Assembly (NCBI GenBank): GCA_002345675.1
Contig: DDWL01000014.1
Span: 1-63,609, forward strand
Direction of reading: 5' to 3'
DNA from: Bacteroidales bacterium UBA2287
GTDB taxonomy: Bacteria > Bacteroidota > Bacteroidia > Bacteroidales > Tenuifilaceae
DNA length: 63,609 nucleotides
A program made the translations under genes and the position numbers. Under the pieces are notes generated by a model, which was not told the DNA's origin, ran no database searches, and worked only from the letters and a program-made list of their open reading frames with translations. This document shows, in pieces, positions 25,067 through 32,961 of this stretch (position 1 is the stretch's first letter; every line of letters starts with the position of its first letter).

Positions 25067-26539
25067 ATGATTAAGCTTATCGACAAAGTAACCAACGAAA
25101 AGGCATTGCAGAATGCCGTTAACCGTTTTAAGGAACGGGGAATTATCCTTCCAACCTTCGAGCAGCAACGCAACCCCGAGCTAATTCCTCAAAAAATTAA
25201 GGATCAACTTAAAAACGTTGGTTTGTGGGAAATTAACCCGCTAAACCTTTTTCGTATAACATGGAAAAATGAGACAAAGGAAAAAGGCGGCCTTTTTGGA
25301 AAGGTTAACTACGTTGAACTACCAAGCGAATTAACAGGGGTAAAAGCTCGCATTGTGCTAATGATTGGAAAATGGTTTCCAACTGGGGCTCACAAAGTGG
25401 GAGCAGCCTACGGCTGTTTGGCCCCTGCGCTAATTACTGGCAGTTTCGACCCAACATATCACAAGGCTGTTTGGCCATCGACTGGTAACTACTGCCGTGG
25501 TGGTGCTTTCGACTCGAAGCTTATGGGAACCGAATCGGTTGCTATTCTTCCCGAAGAGATGAGCGCCGAGCGCTTTAACTGGCTTCGTAATGAAATTGGT
25601 TCTGAGGTAATTGCAACTCCTGGTTGCGAATCGAATGTTAAGGAAATTTACGACAAGTGCTGGGAAATTCGCCGCACTCGTCCCGATTGTATGATTTTTA
25701 ATCAGTTCGACGAGTTTGGTAATCCTGCTTGGCACTACAACACTACCGGTAAGGCTCTCGAAGAAATATATGGCTACATAAAAACCCCAAAAAGCAATCT
25801 TGCTGCCTATATTTCGGCAACTGGTTCGGCTGGTACAATCGCTGCTGGCGACTACCTTCGCACCATTGCTCCGCATATTAAGGTTGTTGCATCGGAAGCA
25901 TTACAGTGTCCAACTTTGCTCAATAATGGCTTTGGTGGTCACCGTATCGAGGGTATTGGCGACAAGCACGTTCCTTGGGTTCACAACGTGAAAAATACCG
26001 ATGTGGTAACGGCAATCGACGATGAGGATTGTATGCGCGTTTTCCGCTTGTTCAACGAGAAAAAAGGACACGATTTTCTTAAGTCTAAGGGTATTGATGC
26101 CGAAGTTATTAGCCAACTTCACCTTTTAGGAATTTCGGGTGTTGGCAACTTGCTTTCAGCAATTAAAACTGCCAAGTACTACGAAATGACAGAGGACGAT
26201 GTAATTGTTACCATTGCTACCGACTCTGCCGAAATGTACCAGTCGCGCCTTGCCGAGCAAACTCAGGAAAAAGGTGCATATTCAGAACTTCAAGGTGCCA
26301 TCGACTTCGAGACTTGCCTTCTAGGCGAATCGGTTGACTATATGAAGGAACTTACACATGTTGACCGTAAAGCTATTCACAACCTTAAGTACTATACTTG
26401 GGTTGAGCAGCAAGAAAAAGATATTGAAGACCTAAATCAGCTTTGGTACGATAGGGAAATTTGGAACCAACTTTTCCATCAGGTTGAACTGTGGGACGAT
26501 ATGATTAAGGACTTTAATAAGAGAACAGGTTTGATATAA
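25067..26539 (+). CDS. fold-type II PLP-dependent enzyme (TrpB/cysteine-synthase-like)
   Basis: A 490-residue PLP enzyme. PTGAHKVGAAYG places the PLP lysine at K110 with the GxHK pattern of tryptophan-synthase-beta-like enzymes; ATGSAGTIAAGDYL gives a phosphate-binding glycine loop. About 70-90 residues longer than typical cysteine synthases or 2,3-diaminopropionate ammonia-lyases, with a distinctive C-terminal YTWVEQQEKDIEDLNQLW helix. The reaction (beta-replacement or elimination on an amino acid) cannot be fixed. Neighbourhood: divergent Lrp regulator, then a threonine-synthase-like gene, Mo hydroxylase and SsnA. The 3' end, including the stop codon, is duplicated in tandem. Confidence 0.85.
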   Translation: MIKLIDKVTNEKALQNAVNRFKERGIILPTFEQQRNPELIPQKIKDQLKNVGLWEINPLNLFRITWKNETKEKGGLFGKVNYVELPSELTGVKARIVLMIGKWFPTGAHKVGAAYGCLAPALITGSFDPTYHKAVWPSTGNYCRGGAFDSKLMGTESVAILPEEMSAERFNWLRNEIGSEVIATPGCESNVKEIYDKCWEIRRTRPDCMIFNQFDEFGNPAWHYNTTGKALEEIYGYIKTPKSNLAAYISATGSAGTIAAGDYLRTIAPHIKVVASEALQCPTLLNNGFGGHRIEGIGDKHVPWVHNVKNTDVVTAIDDEDCMRVFRLFNEKKGHDFLKSKGIDAEVISQLHLLGISGVGNLLSAIKTAKYYEMTEDDVIVTIATDSAEMYQSRLAEQTQEKGAYSELQGAIDFETCLLGESVDYMKELTHVDRKAIHNLKYYTWVEQQEKDIEDLNQLWYDREIWNQLFHQVELWDDMIKDFNKRTGLI

Positions 26540-26564
26540 AATAAGAGAACAGGTTTGATATAAA
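26517..26564. repeat. 24-bp perfect tandem duplication at the 3' end of the PLP gene
   Basis: Two adjacent identical 24-bp copies (26517-26540 and 26541-26564), each with AGAACAGGTTTGATATAA. The first contains the last codons and the stop of the PLP enzyme; the second is non-coding and lies directly before a family A repeat. Confidence 0.9.
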
Positions 26565-26566
26565 AA

Positions 26567-26656
26567 TAGAACACAGATAACACAGATTAAACGGATTTAC
26601 ACTGTTTTCAATTTCAATCTGTGAAATTCTGTCTTATTTGTGTCATCTGTGTTCCA
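26567..26656. repeat. family A inverted repeat, copy 2
   Basis: Left end TAGAACACAGATAACACAGA, right end TTTGTGTCATCTGTGTTCCA, forming an imperfect hairpin of about 90 nt. The right end stops 11 nt before the ATG at 26668. Confidence 0.7.
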
Positions 26657-26667
26657 ATTTGTAGAAT

Positions 26668-27903
26668 ATGAAATTCCACTTTCAATGCACTAACTGTGGT
26701 AAGGAGTATGGTCAATTCGATGTACAATACCTTTGTCCCGTTTGCGAAGCAGAAAATTCACCTAGCCTTCCTCCCAAGGGAGTGCTAAAAACTATTTACG
26801 ATTTTAAGTCACTTAAAAATAGTAACTTAAAATATTCTCAGTTTAAGGCGAATCGTTTTGTCGACTTATTACCAATAAATTCTGCAGAAAGTTTGCCATA
26901 CCTTAAAGTAGGTGATACTCCGTTTTATAGAATCGATAAACTGAATGGCCATACGTTACCATTCACCCTTTTTTTAAAGGATGATTCGCAAAATCCAACT
27001 TTTTCGTTTAAGGATAGGGCTTCGGCTGTTGTTTCGGCCTATGCAAAAGAGAATGGGTTGAATACCATTGTAGCCGCATCGACAGGAAATGCGGGCTCGT
27101 CGCTTGCAGGTATTTGTGCCGCACAGCGGCAAAAGGCAATTATTATGGTTCCCCAAAAGGCTCCTGCTGCAAAACTTACGCAAATTGTAATGTACGGCGC
27201 AACAATAATTCCAGTAAAAGGAACCTACGACGATGCTTTCGACCTAAGCATTCTTGCTACAAAGGAGTTTGGTTGGTACAACCGAAATACCGCTTTTAAT
27301 CCGTTTACCATTGAGGGGAAAAAGACAGTATCTTTTGAACTTTTCGAGCAAATGGGCTTCGAAATTCCCGACAGAGTATTTGTTCCAGTTGGCGATGGGG
27401 TAATTATTTCGGGTGTTTACAAAGGATTTGAAGATTTGCTCAACCTTGGATGGATTCGAAAAATGCCAACTATAGTTGCTGTGCAATCGGAGGGAAGCCA
27501 AAATCTTGTGAACAATTTACATTCAACTTACTTTAAAATTGAACCAAGCAGTACCATTGCCGATTCCATTTCGGTCGATATTCCTCGGAATTTCTACATG
27601 GCTAAGCAGTTTATGGAAATGTACCAAGGTGAGTCGGTTATTGTGTCGGATGAGGAGATAATTACTGCATCGGGAATGCTTTCGCGCAACACAGGTATAT
27701 TTGCCGAACCCGCAGCAGCAACAGCTTTTGCAGGAATGCTTAAGTATAATGAGCAACTAAAATTTGCCAAAGGCAGCAAAAATGTTGTACTTTTAACCGG
27801 TAGCGGACTAAAGGATTTGAAAGGTGTTGCAAGCATTGTTAAAATTCCTGAAGCGATTGATCCAAATATTAAAGAAATTAGAACGCAGATTACACAGATT
27901 TAA
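26668..27903 (+). CDS. threonine synthase-like PLP enzyme with zinc ribbon
   Basis: A 411-residue fold-type II PLP enzyme. An N-terminal zinc ribbon (C7, C10, C23, C26) precedes the catalytic domain, in which NPTFSFKDRAS holds the PLP lysine K115 and AASTGNAGSSLAG the phosphate loop. This is the threonine-synthase pattern (O-phosphohomoserine to threonine), but placement in a catabolic cluster beside another PLP enzyme, rather than with homoserine genes, leaves open a lyase role. The final residues EIRTQITQI and the stop codon are encoded by a family A repeat, so the native C-terminus was probably replaced or trimmed. Confidence 0.82.
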   Translation: MKFHFQCTNCGKEYGQFDVQYLCPVCEAENSPSLPPKGVLKTIYDFKSLKNSNLKYSQFKANRFVDLLPINSAESLPYLKVGDTPFYRIDKLNGHTLPFTLFLKDDSQNPTFSFKDRASAVVSAYAKENGLNTIVAASTGNAGSSLAGICAAQRQKAIIMVPQKAPAAKLTQIVMYGATIIPVKGTYDDAFDLSILATKEFGWYNRNTAFNPFTIEGKKTVSFELFEQMGFEIPDRVFVPVGDGVIISGVYKGFEDLLNLGWIRKMPTIVAVQSEGSQNLVNNLHSTYFKIEPSSTIADSISVDIPRNFYMAKQFMEMYQGESVIVSDEEIITASGMLSRNTGIFAEPAAATAFAGMLKYNEQLKFAKGSKNVVLLTGSGLKDLKGVASIVKIPEAIDPNIKEIRTQITQI

Positions 27904-27923
27904 CGGATTTACACTGATTTTAT
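27879..27923. repeat. family A left arm overlapping the end of a gene
   Basis: TAGAACGCAGATTACACAGA begins inside the coding sequence that ends at 27903 and supplies its stop codon. A matching right arm is missing; a second repeat of the same style begins at 27981. Confidence 0.65.
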
Positions 27924-27980
27924 ATTAAACTATGTGTCGTCACTTAAAAAAATTGTTCCAATGCCGTGTATTGAAGAATT

Positions 27981-28072
27981 TAGAACACTGATGACGCGAA
28001 TCTGAAGGATTAGCGCTGATCTAAATTAATAAATCCGTGAAAATTCGCTAAATCAGCGTCATCCGTGTTCCA
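27981..28072. repeat. family A inverted repeat variant, copy 3
   Basis: Left end TAGAACACTGATGACGCGAA, right end AATCAGCGTCATCCGTGTTC plus CA. The right end stops 14 nt before the ATG at 28087. Arms differ in sequence from copies 2 and 4 but pair with each other, showing compensated changes. Confidence 0.65.
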
Positions 28073-28086
28073 TAAAAATCTAATTT

Positions 28087-30636
28087 ATGATATCATTCAC
28101 ACTAAATTCAAAACCAGTAGAATACGCGGGCATTCCCGATAGAGTTTTACTGGATTTTTTACGTAACGACGAACACTTAACTGCTGCCAAGGATGGCTGC
28201 TCTGGTCAGTCGGCTTGCGGTGCTTGCACCGTTGAAATTGACGGACAGGCAAAACTTGCGTGCGTTATTAAAATGAGCAAACTCGAGGGAGCCAAAGTAT
28301 TCACAATGGAAGGATTTCCCGATTATGTGAGGGATACCATAGTAAAATCGTTCGTAAATGGAGGAGCTGTTCAATGTGGATTTTGTATTCCGGGTTTTAT
28401 AAGCCGTACAAAGGTTTTGCTCGAAAACAATCCAAATCCGACAATTCACGAAATTCGTCAGGCCATAAAACCACATATTTGTCGCTGTACCGGCTATAAA
28501 AAAATTGAGGAGTCCATTCTTTCGGCTGCCAGTGCCCTTAGGGCAAAAAAAGTAGTTGAAATCCGTCAAACTAACGGAAAAGTAGGAGTAGCCCATCCCA
28601 AATTTGGTGCTTACGAAACTGCCATGGGAACTCGTAAGTTTACCGAGGATATTTATTTAGAGGGAATGCTGTTTGGTGCGCTTAAGTTTAGCGACCACCC
28701 AAAGGCTATTGTGAAAAAAATCGACAAATCGAAGGCCGAAGCCCTTGAGGGCGTTCATAAAGTTTTCACAGCAGCCGATATTCCTGGAAAGGAATTAATT
28801 GGTTTAATTTATAAAGACCAGTCGGTAATGATTGGCGAAGGCAAAACCACAACTTACATTGGCGATATTATTGCCGGAGTTGTTGCCGATACCGAAGCCA
28901 TTGCCCGAAAGGCAGTTGAACTTATTGAAGTTGACTACGAGGTTTTAAAACCTGTTACCGATGTGTTCGAGGCCATTGATGGCGACCGCGTTCATCCCGA
29001 AAAACCTAACAACTTTAATACAACCCAGTTTACCGTTGGCAATGCTGGCGATGCTTTTGCAAAAGCAAAATATATAGCAAAAGGAAAATTCGAAACGCAG
29101 CGTATTGAGCACGCATTTCTAGAAAAGGAAAGTGCTGTTGCCCATCCCGACGGCGACGGCGGTGTTGTTGTTTATAGTCAGGGACAAGGGGTTTATGTCG
29201 ACAGAATGCAAATTGCAACAATTCTGAATCTTCCCGAAAGCAAGGTGAGGGTAGTTCTTGTATCGAATGGTGGCGGATTTGGCGGAAAGGAAGATTTAAC
29301 CGTTCAAGGTCCAGCTGCACTATTTGCATTTCTATTGAATAAACCCGTTAAGGTTTCGCTTTCGCGAAGCGAATCAATTCGTCATCATGCTAAGCGCCAT
29401 CCGGTGTTTATGGATATGGAATTGGCAGCCGATGAGAATGGCAAACTGGTTGCCCTTAAACTTCGTGCCGTTGGCGACACAGGTGCCTACGCATCGGTTG
29501 GAACAAAAGTAATAGAACGCGTTGCCGGTCACGCAACGGCTGGCTACTTTGTGCCCAATGTCGACATTGAAGCAAAAACAGTTTATACCAATAATATTCC
29601 TTGTGGCGCCATGCGTGGCTTTGGAGCCAATCAGGTCGCTTTTGCTTTGGAAAACTGTATCGACGATATTTGCTACCAAGCAGGCTTCGATCGCTGGAAA
29701 TTCAGGTACGACAATGCTTTGGTCGATGGGCTTGCCACTTCAACCGGCCAAAAGGTTTATGGCGTTGGCATTCGTGCTTGCCTTGAGGAAATTAAGGAAG
29801 ATTTTTATAAAGCAAAATACGCTGGTTTGGCTTGCGCCATAAAAAATTCGGGAGTTGGCAACGGAATGGTCGACGAGTCGAAGGTTATTATCGATATAAT
29901 CTCCGAAAGCAACGTTCTTATTAAGCATGGCTGGACCGAAATGGGACAGGGAGTTCACAGCATGGCGCTCCAAAGTTTATGCGAAGAAACGGGCATAAAT
30001 CCAAGTTATATTGATGTTGTTGTTGACACAGAGGCCGACATTGAAACGGGAATGACCACCTCGTCGCGAGGAACTGCGCTACTTGCTTTGGCTATTATAA
30101 ATGCCTGCAAGGCATTAAAGGACGATTTGAAGAAGCATTCGCTAAAGGAACTTGCAGGAAAATCGTATCGCGGACAGTACGTATGCGATTGGACCACAAA
30201 GCCCGGTACTCCAAACGTTGAGCAAAAAACGCACTACTCGTACGGTTATGCTGCACAGCTTTGCGTCCTAAATGAAAAGGGTGAAATTGAAAAAATTGTT
30301 GCTGCCCACGATGCAGGAAAAATAATGAATCCAATGCTTTTCGAGGGACAAATACACGGTGGAGTTCATATGGGACTTGGTTACGCCTTAACCGAAGACT
30401 TGCCCATGAAGGATGGCTTTTTGGTAAGTGATAAAATGCGCGACCTGCAAATTCTTCGTGCACACGAAACCCCCGAAATAGTGGTTAAAGGTGTTGAAGT
30501 AACCGATCCTGTTGGTCCATACGGTGCTAAAGGAATTGGCGAAATTGGACTTGTACCAACAGCAGCAGCGGTTGCCTGTGCTTTTTATAATTTCGATGGG
30601 GTTAAGAGAACTAAGTTACCGATGAAGAGAAAATAG
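28087..30636 (+). CDS. xanthine dehydrogenase/aldehyde oxidoreductase family Mo hydroxylase, fused FeS-Mo subunits
   Basis: An 849-residue molybdenum hydroxylase. Residues 1-150 bind two [2Fe-2S] clusters: plant-type C38, C44, C47, C59 and C97, C100, C132, C134 (CGFC...CRC). Residues about 165-849 are the molybdopterin-binding part, with GGGFGGKEDL, GAMRGFGANQ, a GQGVHSMA loop and the catalytic Glu819 in GAKGIGEIGL. There is no FAD domain. This fused layout is that of E. coli XdhD and of the predicted selenium-dependent Mo hydroxylases found beside ygfK and ssnA, as here. Substrate is probably a purine or other N-heterocycle; YgfK may be its redox partner. The stop codon coincides with the first bases of a family A repeat. 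Confidence 0.9.
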   Translation: MISFTLNSKPVEYAGIPDRVLLDFLRNDEHLTAAKDGCSGQSACGACTVEIDGQAKLACVIKMSKLEGAKVFTMEGFPDYVRDTIVKSFVNGGAVQCGFCIPGFISRTKVLLENNPNPTIHEIRQAIKPHICRCTGYKKIEESILSAASALRAKKVVEIRQTNGKVGVAHPKFGAYETAMGTRKFTEDIYLEGMLFGALKFSDHPKAIVKKIDKSKAEALEGVHKVFTAADIPGKELIGLIYKDQSVMIGEGKTTTYIGDIIAGVVADTEAIARKAVELIEVDYEVLKPVTDVFEAIDGDRVHPEKPNNFNTTQFTVGNAGDAFAKAKYIAKGKFETQRIEHAFLEKESAVAHPDGDGGVVVYSQGQGVYVDRMQIATILNLPESKVRVVLVSNGGGFGGKEDLTVQGPAALFAFLLNKPVKVSLSRSESIRHHAKRHPVFMDMELAADENGKLVALKLRAVGDTGAYASVGTKVIERVAGHATAGYFVPNVDIEAKTVYTNNIPCGAMRGFGANQVAFALENCIDDICYQAGFDRWKFRYDNALVDGLATSTGQKVYGVGIRACLEEIKEDFYKAKYAGLACAIKNSGVGNGMVDESKVIIDIISESNVLIKHGWTEMGQGVHSMALQSLCEETGINPSYIDVVVDTEADIETGMTTSSRGTALLALAIINACKALKDDLKKHSLKELAGKSYRGQYVCDWTTKPGTPNVEQKTHYSYGYAAQLCVLNEKGEIEKIVAAHDAGKIMNPMLFEGQIHGGVHMGLGYALTEDLPMKDGFLVSDKMRDLQILRAHETPEIVVKGVEVTDPVGPYGAKGIGEIGLVPTAAAVACAFYNFDGVKRTKLPMKRK

Positions 30637-30727
30637 AACACTAATTACACAGACTATACAGATTATCACAGATTTTTTCAATTGCATTTTTGTGAAAATC
30701 AGTTTAATTTGTGTCATCTGTGTTCCA
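30634..30727. repeat. family A inverted repeat, copy 4
   Basis: Left end TAGAACACTAATTACACAGA, whose TAG is the stop codon of the Mo hydroxylase; right end TTTGTGTCATCTGTGTTCCA. It ends 13 nt before the ssnA ATG, so it spans almost the entire intergenic region. Confidence 0.7.
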
Positions 30728-30740
30728 AAATAGCCAAACT

Positions 30741-32018
30741 ATGCAAATTCTACTAAAAAACGCTACATACATTAACTGGGAAACGTTGGAGTTCACCCAA
30801 ACAAATATTCTTGTCGATAACGGAATAAATGGTGCTATTCATTTCATTTCCAATGTAGATGAAATTGATAAAACGAAAATTTCGGAAACCATCGATTGTA
30901 AGGGCAAGCTGGTAACCAAATCGTTTGCCGTTGGTCATCATCATGCTTACTCGGCATTGGCAAAGGGAATGCCTGCTCCCAAAAAGAATCCCGTTAATTT
31001 CTACGAAATTCTGCAGTACGTTTGGTGGACCTTGGACAAATGTCTCGATAAGGAGACCGTTGAACTTAGCGCACTTGTTACCGCAATGGCTTGCGCAAAG
31101 GCGGGTTCAACGTTTGTAATCGACCACCACGCTTCGCCAAATTACATTAAGGGCTCGTTGGAACTAATGGCAAAGGCTTTCGACACTGTTGGTGTAAGCC
31201 ATTTGCTTTGCTACGAAATAACCGACCGCGATGGGATGGATAAAGCCCAAGAGGGCTTAGAAGAGACAGAGAGTTACCTGAAAAAACAACAGGGACTGGT
31301 TGGGCTTCATGCTTCGTTTACCGTTGGTGATGAAACGCTAAGAAATGCCGTAGACTTGATGGATCGCTATTGCACTGGAGCACATGTTCATTTAGCCGAG
31401 GACTTGTACGACCAGGAACATTGTCAATCAACCTATAATAAAAGAATTACTCAAAGGTTTTTCGACGCAGGTATTTTGAATTCATCAAAATCGATTCTTG
31501 TTCATTGTTTGCATTTAGATGACGTTGAACGAGAGTTTATTGGCAAATCGTCCTGCTGGACTGCTCAAAATGCTGAAAGCAACATGAACAACAATGTTGG
31601 TTACTTTAACGGCAAGGGATTGGGCGAAAATATTATGATGGGAACCGATGGAATGCATAGCGACATGCTACAGAGCGCAAAGGCAGCCTTTTTTGTTGGT
31701 CAACGTTTCGATACAATTGATTACCCTTCGTCGTACCAACGATTCCGAAATGTACATCGTTACATTAGCCAGAACAAGTTTTTAGGCGATGGCGACAATA
31801 ACCTCGTGGTGCTCGACTACGATACAGCAACCGAAATAAATCAGAATAACTTCCTTGGGCATTTTATTTTTGGTATAAAATCAAACCATGTTCAGCATGT
31901 TATATCTAATGGAAAACTGATAGTTAGGGATAGAATTATTACCACTGTTAACGAGGACGAAATTTTGCAACTTTCGCAAAAGCATGGTAAACGGTTGTGG
32001 GAGTTGATGCAGAGGTAG
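30741..32018 (+). CDS. ssnA: SsnA family amidohydrolase
   Basis: A 425-residue metal-dependent hydrolase colinear with E. coli SsnA (about 440 residues). Diagnostic stretches are GHHHAYSALAKGMPAP (metal HxH), FYEILQYVWWTLDKCLDKE and VHLAEDLYD, VHCLHLD, GTDGMHSDM. SsnA is a marker of selenium-dependent Mo hydroxylase clusters, and recent work on gut bacteria ties it to anaerobic purine/urate degradation as a deaminase or ring hydrolase. The start at 30741 is chosen because an earlier in-frame start (30711) lies within the repeat. Directly downstream of the Mo hydroxylase. Confidence 0.92.
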   Translation: MQILLKNATYINWETLEFTQTNILVDNGINGAIHFISNVDEIDKTKISETIDCKGKLVTKSFAVGHHHAYSALAKGMPAPKKNPVNFYEILQYVWWTLDKCLDKETVELSALVTAMACAKAGSTFVIDHHASPNYIKGSLELMAKAFDTVGVSHLLCYEITDRDGMDKAQEGLEETESYLKKQQGLVGLHASFTVGDETLRNAVDLMDRYCTGAHVHLAEDLYDQEHCQSTYNKRITQRFFDAGILNSSKSILVHCLHLDDVEREFIGKSSCWTAQNAESNMNNNVGYFNGKGLGENIMMGTDGMHSDMLQSAKAAFFVGQRFDTIDYPSSYQRFRNVHRYISQNKFLGDGDNNLVVLDYDTATEINQNNFLGHFIFGIKSNHVQHVISNGKLIVRDRIITTVNEDEILQLSQKHGKRLWELMQR

Positions 32019-32040
32019 TTGAACCACAGTAGGCACATAT

Positions 32041-32171
32041 CCCGTCTGACCGCTTGGTGCGGTCTGACGGGTAAAGGAAGAGAAGAACAAGTAAAATCGT
32101 CAGACCGACTTTAGCGGTCAGACGAAATGGAAACGAACAACCCGTCCGACCGTTTGGTGCTGTCTGACGGG
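32041..32171. repeat. REP palindromes 5' of the RAYT gene (three units)
   Basis: Three GC-rich hairpins: 32041-32071 and 32141-32171 (start CCCGTCTGACCG or CCCGTCCGACCG, end TCTGACGGG) and, in the opposite sense, 32098-32124 (start CGTCAGACCG, end CGGTCAGACG). The pair 32098-32171 forms a BIME with linker AAATGGAAACGAACAA. Confidence 0.9.
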
Positions 32172-32185
32172 TAAAAATTAAGGAT

Positions 32186-32776
32186 ATGTTTTTCGAAAAA
32201 GATGACATTTACCACATTTACAATATGGGCAACAAAGCCCAACCTCTTTTCTACAATGAGGGAAACTATACTTTTTTTCAACAAAAGATTAAGAATGAAA
32301 TAAAGCCATACTGTGAAATTTTAGTTTATTGTTTAATGCCTAATCATTTCCACTTTATGGTTGTTGCTTCCGAAAAGAGTGTAGAACTAGACTCATTTGG
32401 TAAGATGCAGAAACTATCGAGGAAGTTTGGTACTTTGCAGAGTTCATATTCTCAAGCAATAAATAATCAAAAAGGGACAGCCGGTTCACTTTTTAGACAA
32501 AAAACAAAAGCCAAAAGCCTTACTTTACCCAAAGTTAATTTAACAAAAACAATTAACGATTACGCATTAAACAGCTTCTTGTATATACACCAAAATCCTT
32601 TAAATGCTGGATTAGTTAAAAGAATTGAGGATTGGAAGTTTTCATCATATCATGAGTATAAGGGGTTGATTAATGAAGGAGTTTGTAAAACAAATCTAGG
32701 ATTTGAAATTTTAGGAATTATTGATAATAATAACTTTGAGGATATTCATCGAAATAATGTTTTTTTCGAAGAATAA
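32186..32776 (+). CDS. REP-associated tyrosine transposase (RAYT, TnpA_REP)
   Basis: A 196-residue single-domain Y1 transposase of the IS200-like superfamily. PNHFHFMV provides the metal-binding pair H54/H56, Tyr88 (SSYSQ) is the likely nucleophile, and YIHQNPLNAGLV is the conserved RAYT block. RAYTs nick single-stranded REP hairpins and are thought to spread them. Here REP palindromes lie on both sides, 14 nt before the start and 16 nt after the stop, which supports a functional enzyme/substrate set. It is the only gene between ssnA and DUF362. Confidence 0.93.
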   Translation: MFFEKDDIYHIYNMGNKAQPLFYNEGNYTFFQQKIKNEIKPYCEILVYCLMPNHFHFMVVASEKSVELDSFGKMQKLSRKFGTLQSSYSQAINNQKGTAGSLFRQKTKAKSLTLPKVNLTKTINDYALNSFLYIHQNPLNAGLVKRIEDWKFSSYHEYKGLINEGVCKTNLGFEILGIIDNNNFEDIHRNNVFFEE

Positions 32777-32792
32777 ACATGAGCAATTAATT

Positions 32793-32944
32793 CGTCAGAC
32801 CGACTTTAGCGGTCAGACGAAATGGAAACGAACAACCCGTCTGACCGCTTGGTGCAGTCTGACGGGTGAAAAGAAAGCAAGTTAGAAGATTATGAAGTAT
32901 AGAAAGCGTTAACAAATCGTCAGACCGACTTTAGCGGTCAGACG
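32793..32944. repeat. REP palindromes 3' of the RAYT gene (three units)
   Basis: Hairpins at 32793-32819, 32836-32866 and 32918-32944. The stretch 32793-32866 repeats the upstream BIME 32098-32171 (same length of 74 nt, same linker, three differences or so in the second hairpin), so near-identical direct repeats bracket the transposase. Confidence 0.9.
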
Positions 32945-32961
32945 ATAAAAAAAAGTTAGCC

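Noticed and set aside
28087..30636. CO dehydrogenase large subunit
   Set aside because: The [2Fe-2S] domain is fused at the N-terminus and the active-site loop does not show a CO-dehydrogenase signature; XdhD/aldehyde oxidoreductase type fits.
28087..30636. In-frame selenocysteine codon in the Mo hydroxylase
   Set aside because: The reading frame is open without internal TGA; selenium in this family would be a labile ligand, not selenocysteine.
26567..30727. CRISPR array made of CACAGAT repeats
   Set aside because: The copies are separated by whole genes and form inverted, not direct, repeats.
32186..32776. Standard IS200/IS605 insertion sequence
   Set aside because: The protein matches the longer RAYT form, and the flanks are REP/BIME hairpins rather than IS ends.
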